Below are positions 19,023 through 28,767 of a DNA stretch of 64,000 nucleotides, piece by piece. Source of the stretch: WRGT01 sp964450405 (GTDB lineage Bacteria; Spirochaetota; UBA4802; UBA5550); the NCBI GenBank assembly GCA_964450405.1, contig CAYVCQ010000018.1:38702-102701 (forward strand), in the 5' to 3' direction. A program made the translations under genes and the position numbers. The stretch's first letter is position 1. Every line of letters begins with the position of its first letter. The notes under the pieces were generated by a model. That model saw nothing but the letters and a program-made list of their open reading frames with translations. It ran no database searches and had not been told where the DNA came from.

Positions 19023-19257
19023 TTTTCACCTTTAATAAATAATAAGATAATCCTTTATCGTAGTAACTCCAACAATATTTTTTTAAAGATAGTGATATTA
19101 TTACTGACATTTACTGAAAAATAGATTAAATTAAAAATAATTATGTTATATCTATATTGCAGGCTTTTAGAGAAGGCAGGGCGTAAATCTGTTTAAAAGT
19201 TAATTATTTTAGATTTGAGCTTTCTCTGGTATCCGGTAAATTTTAAAGGGATAAAAG

Positions 19258-19638
19258 ATGTCAAAGAAGATACTGATAGCAGATGAATCAGATAAATTAA
19301 GAGAATTACTGGTAAATATTTTAAAGAGTGCCGGTTACGACACTCTGGATACATCAAATGGTCTTATAGCTCTGAATTTGCTGAAAGAGAACTCAATAGG
19401 CCTTATAATATCTGATGTGAATATGGACGGGATTGACGGGATAACTCTTCTCAAAGTTTTAAAGGAAGATGATCTCAGTAAGACCATACCTGTAATAATA
19501 CTCACTGCTGAAACTGATGATGATATTATCACAGAAGGGAGGCTCATGGGAGCCAGTGCGTGGATATTTAAACCATTTCAACCGGAACTGATTCTGGAAG
19601 CGGTAAAAAAATATTTTCCTTCTGGAAATTTAAAATGA
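19258..19638 (+). CDS. CheY-like single-domain response regulator
   Basis: The product has 126 aa and is a stand-alone receiver. The acidic pair is in ADES, phospho-Asp is D53 (IISDVNMDGIDG), and T83 and K105 (IFKPFQP) complete the set. It resembles the CheY of the che operon at 40444 (both have SIGL-ISD-N and KAW/SAW-IKPFQP), so it is probably a second CheY. It sits opposite cheD across a 235-bp divergent spacer and only 10 nt before the kinase at 19649. A motor-binding role is inferred from similarity and the cheD neighbour. Confidence 0.88.
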   Translation: MSKKILIADESDKLRELLVNILKSAGYDTLDTSNGLIALNLLKENSIGLIISDVNMDGIDGITLLKVLKEDDLSKTIPVIILTAETDDDIITEGRLMGASAWIFKPFQPELILEAVKKYFPSGNLK

Positions 19639-19648
19639 GATCATATTT

Positions 19649-21523
19649 ATGAAAACAACAGAACTATTCTTTTTATTTCTATTTTTGATCCTGACAGCTG
19701 CAGTTATCTCTCCTGCCGGCGAATCTATTGCCGAAGCACGTCCTCAATCCATAAAGATAGTAATGGACAACAACTATCCGCCATATGTCTTTAAGGGGAG
19801 CGACGGCGCTCTGCAGGGAATTCTTATCGACCAGTGGCGTTTGTGGGAACATAAAACCGGAATAAAGGCCGAGGTCACTGCAATGGATTGGGGCAGGGCC
19901 ATGGCCGGTATGAAGGCCGGTGAGTTTGATGTTATAGATACAATATTTAAAACAGAAGAACGTTCCGCATGGCTCGATTTTACAAAACCATATGCGAATC
20001 TTGAAGTGCCGATATTCTTTGAAAACGAAATTTCAGGAATAACCGATGCCGAATCATTGAAAGGATTTCCCGTTGCTGTGAAGAAGGGCGATGATGCGGT
20101 TGATGTGCTTAAACGAAGCGGTGTTGAAAATCTGATGCTCTTTGACAGTTATGAGGCTATAATAAGTGCTGCCAGAGAAAAAAAGGTTTCGGTCTTTGTG
20201 GTGGACTCCCCCCCTGCAAGATATTTTCTTCACAAATTCGGGATTCATGATCAATACAAAAAATCTGCACCGCTCAATGTCGGTCAGTTTCACCGTGCGG
20301 TAAAAAAAGGTAACAGTGATCTGCTCGGGATTGTAGAAGAAGGCTTTAAGCAGATATCGGAAGATGAGTATAAAAATATCGAAACCAAATGGTATGGATC
20401 ATCTTTGTCTGTGGACCGGGTTCCCCGTTATTTTTTTATTATAGCAGGAAGTATTGTTCTTCTAATAGTTATTCTTTTTATCTGGAATCTCGCTTTGAAA
20501 ATCAGTGTAGATAAACGCACTGCCGAACTGAAGAGTACAGAAATGACACTGCGTAAAAGCGAAGAAAAACTCCGCAGCTACATTGACAACTCACCCGATG
20601 GAGTTTTTGTTGCCGATGAAAATGGACATTATATTGAAATAAATCCTGCAGCGGAAAGGATAACCGGATATTCAAAATCGGAACTTCTTAAAATGTCAAT
20701 CCCTGATATGCTTCCAGCAGAGTCTGCTGAAGCAGGGGTTACTCACTTTAGTATTTTAAAAGAAACGGGGAGTTCAAGCGGGGAGTTTATATTTCTCCAT
20801 AAGAGCGGTGTCAAGAGGTGGTGGTCCGTAGATGCGGTTAAACTCTCCGATACACGTTTCCTTGGATTTACAAAGGATATAACAGAACGTAAGACCGAAA
20901 AAGATAAAGTAAAAAATCTTCTGGCAGAGAAAGAACTTCTTCTTGAAGAGGTTCATCATCGCATTAAAAATAATATGAATACAATAAAGGGACTTCTTAC
21001 TCTGCAGATAGCAGCAGAGGAGAGCCCCTCCGCGACAGCATCGCTGAGAGATGCCGAAAGCCGTGTACAGAGCATGATTATGCTTTACGACAGACTTTAC
21101 TGTACCGATAATTACAGGGAGCTTTCTGTTAAAGATTACCTTACCTCGCTTGCAGATGAAATTATCGGCAGTTTCCCGAACAGAGAAATTGTAAAAGTAA
21201 AAACTGACATTGAAGACTTTATACTAAATATAAATACACTTTCGCCTCTGGGAATAATCGTGAATGAGCTTTTTACAAACATGATGAAGTATGCATTTAC
21301 CGGAAGAGATAGCGGTGTTATTACTCTGTCTGCTTCAATAAAAGAAAATCATGTGAAGATTGTGGTACAGGATGACGGAGTCGGTATTCCTGAATCGGTA
21401 AGTTTTGAAAAATCTAAGGGTTTTGGACTTGATCTTGTGGGTATGCTGACAGAACAGATCGGCGGAAGCATAAAAATTGAACGTGGTGTCGGGACCAGCT
21501 TTGTGCTTGAGTTTGAGGTGTGA
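19649..21523 (+). CDS. Membrane sensor kinase: SBP_bac_3-TM-PAS-HisKA_2-HATPase
   Basis: The product has 624 aa. The signal peptide is MKTTELFFLFLFLILTAAV. A periplasmic solute-binding domain (about residues 34-255: DNNYPPYVFKGSDG, AGEFDVIDTIFKTEERS) is followed by one TM helix (about 265-290, FFIIAGSIVLLIVILFIW). A PAS domain (about 305-425) and a HisKA_2 core with EVHHRIKNNM (H437) come next, then HATPase (NELFTNM, DDGVGIP, GFGLDL). The last 190 residues are very close to those of the gene at 7432, while the SBP halves are far more divergent. That suggests sensory-domain exchange onto a common kinase core. It is likely co-transcribed with the CheY-like gene 10 nt upstream. Confidence 0.93.
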   Translation: MKTTELFFLFLFLILTAAVISPAGESIAEARPQSIKIVMDNNYPPYVFKGSDGALQGILIDQWRLWEHKTGIKAEVTAMDWGRAMAGMKAGEFDVIDTIFKTEERSAWLDFTKPYANLEVPIFFENEISGITDAESLKGFPVAVKKGDDAVDVLKRSGVENLMLFDSYEAIISAAREKKVSVFVVDSPPARYFLHKFGIHDQYKKSAPLNVGQFHRAVKKGNSDLLGIVEEGFKQISEDEYKNIETKWYGSSLSVDRVPRYFFIIAGSIVLLIVILFIWNLALKISVDKRTAELKSTEMTLRKSEEKLRSYIDNSPDGVFVADENGHYIEINPAAERITGYSKSELLKMSIPDMLPAESAEAGVTHFSILKETGSSSGEFIFLHKSGVKRWWSVDAVKLSDTRFLGFTKDITERKTEKDKVKNLLAEKELLLEEVHHRIKNNMNTIKGLLTLQIAAEESPSATASLRDAESRVQSMIMLYDRLYCTDNYRELSVKDYLTSLADEIIGSFPNREIVKVKTDIEDFILNINTLSPLGIIVNELFTNMMKYAFTGRDSGVITLSASIKENHVKIVVQDDGVGIPESVSFEKSKGFGLDLVGMLTEQIGGSIKIERGVGTSFVLEFEV

Positions 21524-21629
21524 AAAGATGCCCCAATTAGCAGTATTTATACAAAAATGTAACAACTTACCATTTTTTTATTGATAATTTAATTTCTATT
21601 TATAAGTTATTAGTGTCTGGAGTGTTTTT

Positions 21630-23402
21630 ATGAGTGATAAAAATATAAATAAAAATAATAAAGAAAATGCTTCTTCCGATGCTCCATGCTGTTCAGAGAA
21701 AAAACCTGAAAAACCTCTGCGTGAGCTTGCGGAAAAGCAGGTTAAAGATAACCAGCATAAATTTGAAGATAAAATAGGTTCATTATCACTTGATGAGTCG
21801 CGTAGACTTATACATGAACTTGAGGTTCATCAGGTAGAACTTGAAATGCAGAATATTGAGCTGCGCCGGCTTCAGGAGCAGCTTGAAAAATCCCGTGCAT
21901 GGTATCTTGATCTGTATGATCTTGCTCCGGTGGGGTACTTTACTATCAACAGCGAAGGTCATATTCTGGAAGCTAACCTCCCAGCAGCATCACTACTAGG
22001 TGTCAGAAGAAACTTTTTATGCAAAAAACCCTTTACGCATTTTATCATTCATGAAGACCAGGACATTTTCTATCTGAATCAGAAAGAGCTGTTTAAGAAT
22101 GGAAGAAAACGGCTCTTTGAATTGAGAATGAAAAAACACGATGATACGTTTTTCTGGGTGAGTATAGAGACAACGCTTGCTTATGGTGAAAATGATGTAT
22201 TGAACTGCCGCGCGGTGATGAGTGACATTACGGAACGTAAAATTATCGAACAGGAAAAGCTTAAGTTTAATGAAAAGGTTATGCAGAACCAGAGACTTGA
22301 ATCTCTTGGTATTCTTGCCGGAGGTATAGCTCATAATTTCAATAATCTTCTTTCCGGTATTTTCGGGTATATTGAACTTGCAGAGAAAAAGGCCGACAAT
22401 CCGGATGTTTCCAGATATCTATCCGAAGCGCTCAATATGAGTGAGAGAGCAAAGATGCTGACGGGACAACTGCTTACTTTTTCAAGAGGTGGTGCTCCTT
22501 TAAAAAAAGACGGCAATCTTCTCCCTATAATTAGAGATAACGTGCAGTTTGCCTTAACCGGTTCAGATATTATATGCCGATTTAATCTGGATAAAGATCT
22601 TAAGCTCTGTAATTTCGATTCAAATCAGATATCACAGGTAATCGATGATGTTATACTTAATGCGCGTCAGGCAATGTCTGAAAGCGGAATCATTGATGTC
22701 TCGGCGAAGAATGTTTTACTTCGTGAAAATGAAATGGCCTCGTTACCTGCTGGTATGTATATAGAGATTTCAATAAAAGACTCGGGTGCCGGGATGGAAC
22801 CGGAAATACTTTCTAAAATTTTTGATCCGTTTTTTACAACCAAGATATCGTGTCATGGACTTGGTCTGGCAAAGAGTTATTCAATAATAACCCGTCATGG
22901 CGGGACTATAAATGTTGCATCAAAACCCGGGAAAGGGAGCACTGTTAGAATTTACCTCCCTGCAATTGCGGATGATATTAAGCTTCCTGAAAAAGAGGAT
23001 GTTTCCTGGCACAGCGGCAACGGTTCCATTGTTATTATGGATGACGACGAGTGCATAAGGGACTCCCTTTCTGAAATGCTTATGTCAATGGGATATGATG
23101 TAATTCATATGGAAAACGGTGAAGAGGTTCTCACTTTTTTCAAAGAGAAGCAGAACGGGGAAGAAAAAATTTCAGGTATTTTTCTCGATCTTTTAATTCC
23201 GGGCGGGATGGGTGGAAAGGCTGTTATTTCTGAAATTAGAAAATTACTCCCGGATATCCCGGTGTTTGCCATAAGCGGTTCTCCTAACGATCCGGTTATT
23301 GTAAATCCTCACGAATTCGGATTTACAGCAAGTTTAAGTAAACCATTCATGATTAATGATTTATCAGATATACTAAATAAGCATTTTAAGATAGAGTTTT
23401 GA
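21630..23402 (+). CDS. PAS-HisKA-HATPase-REC hybrid kinase (NtrB-like core)
   Basis: The product has 590 aa. CTGGAG lies upstream of ATG 21630. The charged N-terminus and coiled coil (about 45-90, LIHELEVHQVELEMQNIELR) are typical of PAS kinases. PAS spans about residues 95-215. The kinase core is of the NtrB/PAS type, with His235 in GGIAHNFNN and HATPase motifs LNARQAM, DSGAGM, FFTTK and GLGLAKSYSII. The C-terminal receiver has MDDDE and D520 (IFLDLLIPGGMGG), with SKP. It is soluble. No partner regulator lies next to it. Confidence 0.93.
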   Translation: MSDKNINKNNKENASSDAPCCSEKKPEKPLRELAEKQVKDNQHKFEDKIGSLSLDESRRLIHELEVHQVELEMQNIELRRLQEQLEKSRAWYLDLYDLAPVGYFTINSEGHILEANLPAASLLGVRRNFLCKKPFTHFIIHEDQDIFYLNQKELFKNGRKRLFELRMKKHDDTFFWVSIETTLAYGENDVLNCRAVMSDITERKIIEQEKLKFNEKVMQNQRLESLGILAGGIAHNFNNLLSGIFGYIELAEKKADNPDVSRYLSEALNMSERAKMLTGQLLTFSRGGAPLKKDGNLLPIIRDNVQFALTGSDIICRFNLDKDLKLCNFDSNQISQVIDDVILNARQAMSESGIIDVSAKNVLLRENEMASLPAGMYIEISIKDSGAGMEPEILSKIFDPFFTTKISCHGLGLAKSYSIITRHGGTINVASKPGKGSTVRIYLPAIADDIKLPEKEDVSWHSGNGSIVIMDDDECIRDSLSEMLMSMGYDVIHMENGEEVLTFFKEKQNGEEKISGIFLDLLIPGGMGGKAVISEIRKLLPDIPVFAISGSPNDPVIVNPHEFGFTASLSKPFMINDLSDILNKHFKIEF

Positions 23403-23416
23403 AGAGGGTAATACTA

Positions 23417-23825
23417 TTACAAAAAAGGATTTACTATTTGTAAAACATCTTCAATCAGCTGTTGGTGTTGCATATCTTCAGAATAAAGTATTTTACACCC
23501 ATTTTCCAGTGCAGCAACAATAACAAGAGAATCCCAGTAAGAAAAACCGTATTTATCTTTAATGTCCATTGCTTTTAAAACATCGAGAGCCCCTATTTCG
23601 GTAACTTCAAAATTAGCTATAGTTTCCACAATAATTTCTTTTATATGTGTATGGCTGATTTTAATTTTTTATTCAAAACGTTATAAATCTCATTTAGTAT
23701 CTGTGAGCTTAGCATTATATTATCGAATTGGCTGCGAATCAATATTTCAGCTTTATTTTTTTTTCGCTTTCCTGACTGTAAAGGTATATCCAGATATTGG
23801 TATCAATAAAAACCTTATCGTTCAT
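23417..23825 (-). pseudogene. PIN-domain (VapC-like) toxin with two frameshifts
   Basis: Reading from ATG 23825 gives MNDKVFIDTNIWIYLYSQES, a PIN-domain start with Asp in IDTN. The frame breaks at an A9 tract (T9 at 23756-23764 on the plus strand). It resumes with KAEILIRSQFDNIML then SSQILNEI, and breaks again in the A-rich tract near 23664. It continues as an intact end (METIANF onward, with YWDSLVIVAA and ILYSEDM) to the stop. Adding one A at each tract restores about 136 aa, the normal VapC length. Each break looks like a 1-nt loss in a homopolymer, so either real decay or sequencing error fits. The start overlaps the antitoxin stop by 11 nt, as in many TA operons. Confidence 0.75.
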
Positions 23826-24021
23826 TCAATTCATCTCTATTAAATTTGTAATCAGCAGGGAGGTTAAAATGGTTATGGTTTACAAACTCTAAAAAATTAT
23901 CCATTTTTCCTTTTTTTTCATCAAAAATAATAATTTTTAGTTTCTGGCCTTCGGCAAAACTGAATTTTTCATCCAGAGTAAGGTTGTTGTTCAGATAAGT
24001 TGCGGTGGCGATTTTGTACAT
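23815..24021 (-). CDS. Putative antitoxin of a PIN-toxin pair
   Basis: The product has 68 aa (MYKIATATYLNNNLTLDEKF...RDELNER). GAGGA lies upstream of the ATG. It is a small, charged protein with a basic C-terminal tail, located immediately 5' of and overlapping the PIN-domain gene. Size, overlap and partner support the antitoxin call. The DNA-binding fold is not clearly recognisable, though the short beta-rich N-terminus could be AbrB-like. Confidence 0.65.
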   Translation of the reverse strand: MYKIATATYLNNNLTLDEKFSFAEGQKLKIIIFDEKKGKMDNFLEFVNHNHFNLPADYKFNRDELNER

Positions 24022-24190
24022 AATATCCTCGTTTGTTCTTTTTCCCTGTCCAACATGAAATTTCTTAAGTAAGGAAATATCATGTATAATTTTAGTTTCA
24101 TTTAAAACAATTCAAAACAAACCCATGAGAAGCAGCCCTGCCATCTTTTTCGAAGAGAGAGTACGAATTAAATCTACCTCAAACATTCTG

Positions 24191-24218
24191 TTGATTTTTC
24201 CTGAAAATACATTATACT
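24191..24218 (+). promoter_or_regulatory. Putative promoter for the kinase at 24307
   Basis: TTGATT (24191-24196) and TATACT (24213-24218) are 16 nt apart. TCTGTTG around the -35 and TATACTAAA around the -10 resemble the promoters at 4613 and 9181. The 5' leader would be about 80 nt. Confidence 0.4.
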
Positions 24219-24306
24219 AAAAAGAACCCCGGGACTATTGAGCAGCATAAGGTTGCTGCAATTAGATATTCTGGTAAAAACCTATATTGTAAAACTGGAA
24301 AATGGA

Positions 24307-27300
24307 ATGTCTGAAAATAAAATAAATAAAACTATACTCCTTGTTGAAGATGAGGAGATTATTGCACTTGCGATATCGCAGTCGGTTAAGAGTTTCGGCT
24401 ACAGTATAAAAAGTATAAATAACGGAGAAGAGGCTGTTGAACTTGCAGTTAAAAATGATATAGATCTTATACTAATGGATATCGATCTTGGTCCGGGAAT
24501 CGATGGTACGGAGGCTGCGCGGAGAATACTGGCGGTGAAGAATCTTCCAGTAGTTTTTCTCACATTTCACTCCGAGCGGGAAATGGTGGAGAGGGTTCGC
24601 GGAATTACACGCTATGGTTATGTGATTAAAAGTTCCGGCGACTTTGTACTGCAGGCATCTATAGAGATGGCATTTGAACTCTTTGATGCAAATAAAAAAT
24701 TAAAAAATATGGCGGAGTTCCAGAATGCAGTTAAAGATGTTATTCCAATCCCTGTATTTACCAAGGATACAGAAGGCAGATACCTCAGTGTTAACAAGGC
24801 ATTCACATCATTTTACGGAAAGGAAGAGAACGAACTTATAGGTAAAAGCGTATTTGAAATTGCACCTCCTGACCTGGCAGAAACTTATTATCTCAAAGAT
24901 AAAGAACTTTTTGATAATCCCGGAGAACAGGTATATGAAAGCCACGTGAAGGATGCACACAGTGAGATACACGATGTAATTTTCAGGAAGGCTACGTTTA
25001 ATGATTCACAGGGAAAACCCGCAGGTATAGTTGGTATTATTCAGGATACCACAGATATAAAAAAAACCATGAAAATTTTCGATGCCCGCCTCAGACTTGT
25101 GCAGTTTTCTTTAGACCATTCACTTGACGAGGTGCTTCAGAAGACTCTGGATGAGGTGACTGAAATATCTGCCAGCCCGATTGGATTCTATCATTTTGTA
25201 GGGGAAGACGAAAAGACACTGATTCTTCAGGGATGGTCAACCCGGACAATGAAGGAGTACTGCAAAGCAGAGGGGAAGGGTAGTCATTACAGTATAGATC
25301 AGGCTGGTATATGGGTTGATGCTATTCGTGAACGGCGACCGGTAATTCATAATGATTACGCCTCTCATCCGCGCCGTAAAGATCTGCCGGATGGGCATGC
25401 CCCGGTAATCCGCGAGCTTGTAGTTCCCATATTCCGCAGAGATAAAATAGTGGCTGTACTTGGAGTGGGGAACAAGGAGTCGGATTATAACGAAGAGGAT
25501 ATTCAGATTGTAATGTTTTTTGCTGATGTAGCGTGGGAGATAGCTGATAAAAAAAGAACTTCGGAATCTCTTGCGATGAGTGAAAAAAAATACAGACAGG
25601 TACTCGATACAGCCAATGAGGCATTTGTAATAGCTCAGGATGGAATGCTGAAATTCATGAACCGAATGACCGTTGAACTCTTCGGAGGATTGACAGAAGA
25701 GGAACTCAAAAAGAGACCTTTCATAGAATTGATTTATAAAGACGACCGGCCAATGATTATTGAAAATCATAGAAAGCGGATTAATGGTGAAAGTGTAGAG
25801 TCAGGGTATATCTTCAGAATAACAACTTTTGATGATGTGATCAGATGGGTAAAAATAAATACAGTATTTATTGAATGGGAGGGTAAACCTGCCACGATGA
25901 ATTTTCTCACCGATATTACTGATCATAAGCACGCGGAAGATGAATTAAAAAAGACAGAGCTCTTTGCCCAGGCTACGCTTGACGCCCTTTCGACAAACAT
26001 TGCTATTTTAAACAGTCATGGTGAAATCATCTCGGTAAACCGTGCATGGCGTGAATTCGCCATGGAGAACTCGCAGGATTTAACATATCTTTGTGAAGGA
26101 GTGAATTATCTTGAGGTGTGTGAATCAGCAGCAGGGGAGTATGCAGATGAGGCGGGAGAAGTTGCAGATGGTATCCGCGCTGTTATATCCGGCAATGTGG
26201 ATGAATTTTCATTGGAATATCCCTGTAATGCTCCCGATGAAAAACGCTGGTTTTTTCTACGGGTAACAAGGTTTGAATACAATGGTGATGTAAGAGTTGT
26301 TGTGGCGCACGAGAATATTACCAGACGTAAAAATATAGAAGCTGTACTCCGCTCTCTCTCCTACGTTGTTGAACAGAGTCCTGTATCTATTGTTTTAACA
26401 GATACCAGCGGTGCAATTCAATATGTAAATCCTGCCACAGAGCAGACAACTGGATATGCAAGGTATGAGCTTATAGGGAATAATCCACGTATACTGAAAT
26501 CGGATTATTTTAAATCTGAAGAGTACAAAGTATTATGGGATACAATTACCTCCGGCAAAAACTGGAAGGGTGAATTTAATAATATTCGCAAGGATGGATC
26601 CTCATACTGGGAATCTGCGGTCATATCTCCAATATTTGATGAGAAAGGAAATATTGAAAAGTTCGCCGCAGTTAAGGAGGACATCACAGAGAGAAAGGAA
26701 TCTGAAGCGAGAATAAAAAATCTTCTTAATGAAAAAGAAATCCTCCTTCAGGAAGTGCACCACCGCATTAAAAACAATATGAATACTATAAAGGGACTTC
26801 TCTATCTTCAGGGGTCGGGATTGAAAGATCCATCAGCCGCAGCTGCTCTGCAGGATGCTGAAAACCGTGTACAGAGTATGATGGTGTTGTACGATAAATT
26901 ATACAGTTCGCATAGTTACAAAGAAATGTCGGTTAGATCATATCTTGAACCGCTGGTGAGTGAAATAATAGCCAACTTTCCGAACAGAAACATCGTAAGC
27001 GTTAAAAAAAACATTGGCGATTTTATATTAGGAGCAAAAATTTTATTTCCGATTGGAATTATTGTGAATGAGCTTATTACAAATATTATGAAGTACGCAT
27101 TTTCCGGCAGGAACAGCGGCGAGATAAATATTTCAGCAGAGCTCAAAGACAATCATGCTGTAATAATAATTCATGACAATGGAAAAGGAATCCCCGAATC
27201 AATAAATTTTGAAAGCTCAACAGGATTTGGACTTAATCTGGTTGGAATGCTTTCAAGTCAGATTGGCGGTAAAGTCAGGATTGAGCGGGGAGAAGGAACA

Positions 27301-27333
27301 AAATTTATTATTGAATTTGACGTAGCTAAGTAA
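24307..27333 (+). CDS. Sensor histidine kinase: REC-PAS-GAF-3xPAS-HisKA_2-HATPase
   Basis: The product has 1008 aa. ATG 24307 (MSENKINKTILLVEDEE) is chosen because it aligns with the REC starts of the paralogues; an upstream TTG at 24238 is less likely. The receiver has D58 (LILMDIDLG) and the RYGYVIKSSGDFVL block. PAS spans about residues 140-255. A GAF_2-type domain (about 265-410) has FYHFVGEDEKTLILQGWS and HNDYASHP. Three more PAS domains follow (about 425-545, 555-680, 690-800). The HisKA_2 core has EVHHRIKNNM (H819), NELITN, DNGKGIP and GFGLNL. It belongs to the same family as 4685 and 9252 but lies 12 kb away, past the cheD region. Confidence 0.93.
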   Translation: MSENKINKTILLVEDEEIIALAISQSVKSFGYSIKSINNGEEAVELAVKNDIDLILMDIDLGPGIDGTEAARRILAVKNLPVVFLTFHSEREMVERVRGITRYGYVIKSSGDFVLQASIEMAFELFDANKKLKNMAEFQNAVKDVIPIPVFTKDTEGRYLSVNKAFTSFYGKEENELIGKSVFEIAPPDLAETYYLKDKELFDNPGEQVYESHVKDAHSEIHDVIFRKATFNDSQGKPAGIVGIIQDTTDIKKTMKIFDARLRLVQFSLDHSLDEVLQKTLDEVTEISASPIGFYHFVGEDEKTLILQGWSTRTMKEYCKAEGKGSHYSIDQAGIWVDAIRERRPVIHNDYASHPRRKDLPDGHAPVIRELVVPIFRRDKIVAVLGVGNKESDYNEEDIQIVMFFADVAWEIADKKRTSESLAMSEKKYRQVLDTANEAFVIAQDGMLKFMNRMTVELFGGLTEEELKKRPFIELIYKDDRPMIIENHRKRINGESVESGYIFRITTFDDVIRWVKINTVFIEWEGKPATMNFLTDITDHKHAEDELKKTELFAQATLDALSTNIAILNSHGEIISVNRAWREFAMENSQDLTYLCEGVNYLEVCESAAGEYADEAGEVADGIRAVISGNVDEFSLEYPCNAPDEKRWFFLRVTRFEYNGDVRVVVAHENITRRKNIEAVLRSLSYVVEQSPVSIVLTDTSGAIQYVNPATEQTTGYARYELIGNNPRILKSDYFKSEEYKVLWDTITSGKNWKGEFNNIRKDGSSYWESAVISPIFDEKGNIEKFAAVKEDITERKESEARIKNLLNEKEILLQEVHHRIKNNMNTIKGLLYLQGSGLKDPSAAAALQDAENRVQSMMVLYDKLYSSHSYKEMSVRSYLEPLVSEIIANFPNRNIVSVKKNIGDFILGAKILFPIGIIVNELITNIMKYAFSGRNSGEINISAELKDNHAVIIIHDNGKGIPESINFESSTGFGLNLVGMLSSQIGGKVRIERGEGTKFIIEFDVAK

Positions 27334-27365
27334 TTTTGTCCAGGCAGTAGTCTGAACACGATTCG

Positions 27366-27415
27366 TATGATTCAAAAGATTACCACGATTAGACTAATTA
27401 CCTCGCTCCCTTGTA
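27366..27415 (+). repeat. 50-bp direct repeat, copy 1
   Basis: The block starting TATGATTCAAAAGATTACC and ending CTCGCTCCCTTGTA is repeated without a visible difference at 27559-27608, 193 bp downstream. It lies in the 369-bp gap upstream of the Rpn-family gene; the gap has no convincing gene. Confidence 0.85.
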
Positions 27416-27558
27416 TTGAACGGTGCGTTCATAGAATTTCGATGATGGAAATTCAACTGCTCGATAAGATTCCATGTTATAGAAAAAGTATTCAATTTAA
27501 TCGTGAAAATCCCTTAATCCCCATAATTGTGTTCAGACAGATGTCAGAACAGGATTTC

Positions 27559-27608
27559 TATGATTCAAAAGATTACCACGATTAGACTAATTACCTCGCT
27601 CCCTTGTA
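27559..27608 (+). repeat. 50-bp direct repeat, copy 2
   Basis: It is the second exact copy of the block at 27366. The preceding sequence (GTGTTCAGACAG, ATGTCAGAACAGGATTTCTA) has relatives at 28669-28685 (GAATCAATGTTCAGACATC), so degenerate repeat material lies on both sides of the Rpn gene. Confidence 0.85.
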
Positions 27609-27702
27609 AAAAAATATCGGCAATATTATGAAAAAATAGTCTTAAAGAAAATTTTTTTTATAAATACCTCCCCCCCAGGCGTATATATATTGAGGTGAAA
27701 AA

Positions 27703-28590
27703 ATGTTAAAAAAACACAACGTATACGATTCGGGTTACAAAAAGCTTTTTTCAAATCATGAATTTCTACGACAGCTGCTCACTGGTTTTGTAAATGAAGA
27801 GTGGATAAATGAAATTGAATACAGCACTGTTGAAAGATTAGATAAAAGCTTTGTTTCAGATGAATTTGTTGAAAGAGAATCCGATATAATCTATAAGGCT
27901 AAATTTAGGGGCAGAGATGTTTACATTTTTATACTTCTTGAATTTCAGTCATCTGTTGACAGATTTATGTCTTTGCGGATGCTCCGATATATTACAGAAC
28001 TTTATCAGGATCTTCTTAAAAATAACAGGCTAAAAAAGCTTCCATCTGTATTTCCATTGATGCTTTACAATGGCGAAAAGAAGTGGACAGCACCTGAAGA
28101 GTTAAATAAATTGATAGAGAGTTCAATACCGGATCGTTATATCCCGCATTTTAAATACTACAAAATTGCGGAGAATGAATTCGGTAAAGAGTTTCTGAAA
28201 AAAATGAAAAATTCAGTTGCAGCTTTATTTTATACAGAAAACTGTTCCGGTGAAGAACTTCAGAAAGAAATTGACACAGTAGTTGAATTGCTAAAAACGG
28301 AAAAACCGGATGAGATAACGCTTTTTATCAACTGGTTTAAATATATGTTTGATGACAGGCAAGAGCTTGTTGAAGAGATAAAGGAATTAAGTGAGGTAAA
28401 ATCAATGTTAAGAACATCAATAAAAAAATATGGGGAAAAACTTGTTCAGGAAGGAAAACTCGAAGGAAAACTCGAAACGGCCGCAAATTTAATAAAAGAA
28501 AAAATGTCAGTAAAAAAAATTTCTGAGATTACTGGCCTTTCTGAGAAAGAGATAAAAAGAATAAAAGATAAACAATTGTCTGAACCTTGA
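27703..28590 (+). CDS. Rpn-family recombination-promoting nuclease / putative transposase (PD-(D/E)XK)
   Basis: The product has 295 aa. The N-terminal VYDSGYKKLFSNHEFLRQLL block and the PD-(D/E)XK-type core (ERESDIIYK then YIFILLEFQSS) are typical of the Rpn/YhgA-like family. The C-terminus is helical with tandem LEGKLE repeats and an HTH-like end (ISEITGLSEKEIKRIK). Rpn proteins of E. coli cut DNA and promote RecA-independent recombination; whether this one does is not known. The gene has poly-A-rich surroundings and is flanked by degenerate repeats. No terminal inverted repeats are seen, so it is not shown to be an insertion sequence. Confidence 0.88.
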   Translation: MLKKHNVYDSGYKKLFSNHEFLRQLLTGFVNEEWINEIEYSTVERLDKSFVSDEFVERESDIIYKAKFRGRDVYIFILLEFQSSVDRFMSLRMLRYITELYQDLLKNNRLKKLPSVFPLMLYNGEKKWTAPEELNKLIESSIPDRYIPHFKYYKIAENEFGKEFLKKMKNSVAALFYTENCSGEELQKEIDTVVELLKTEKPDEITLFINWFKYMFDDRQELVEEIKELSEVKSMLRTSIKKYGEKLVQEGKLEGKLETAANLIKEKMSVKKISEITGLSEKEIKRIKDKQLSEP

Positions 28591-28767
28591 TTGAAGGATT
28601 ATAAGATTTTCATGATTGCTGAGTGAGTTATTATTCATGTAATCAGGAAAATCCTTTAATCAGGCGAATCAATGTTCAGACATCTTCAAGAGAATTCTCT
28701 AATCATCTGCAAAATCTGCGGTCCGCAATGCTACATAATACACCAACAACTACAAATTAAAACATAA

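Noticed and set aside
23562..23843. A plus-strand frame of 93 codons over the PIN toxin
   Set aside because: The minus strand encodes recognisable PIN motifs across the same bases; the plus frame has none.
27367..27585. A 72-codon plus-strand frame spanning the 50-bp direct repeats
   Set aside because: It translates repeat DNA and ends inside the second copy. No SD or domain.
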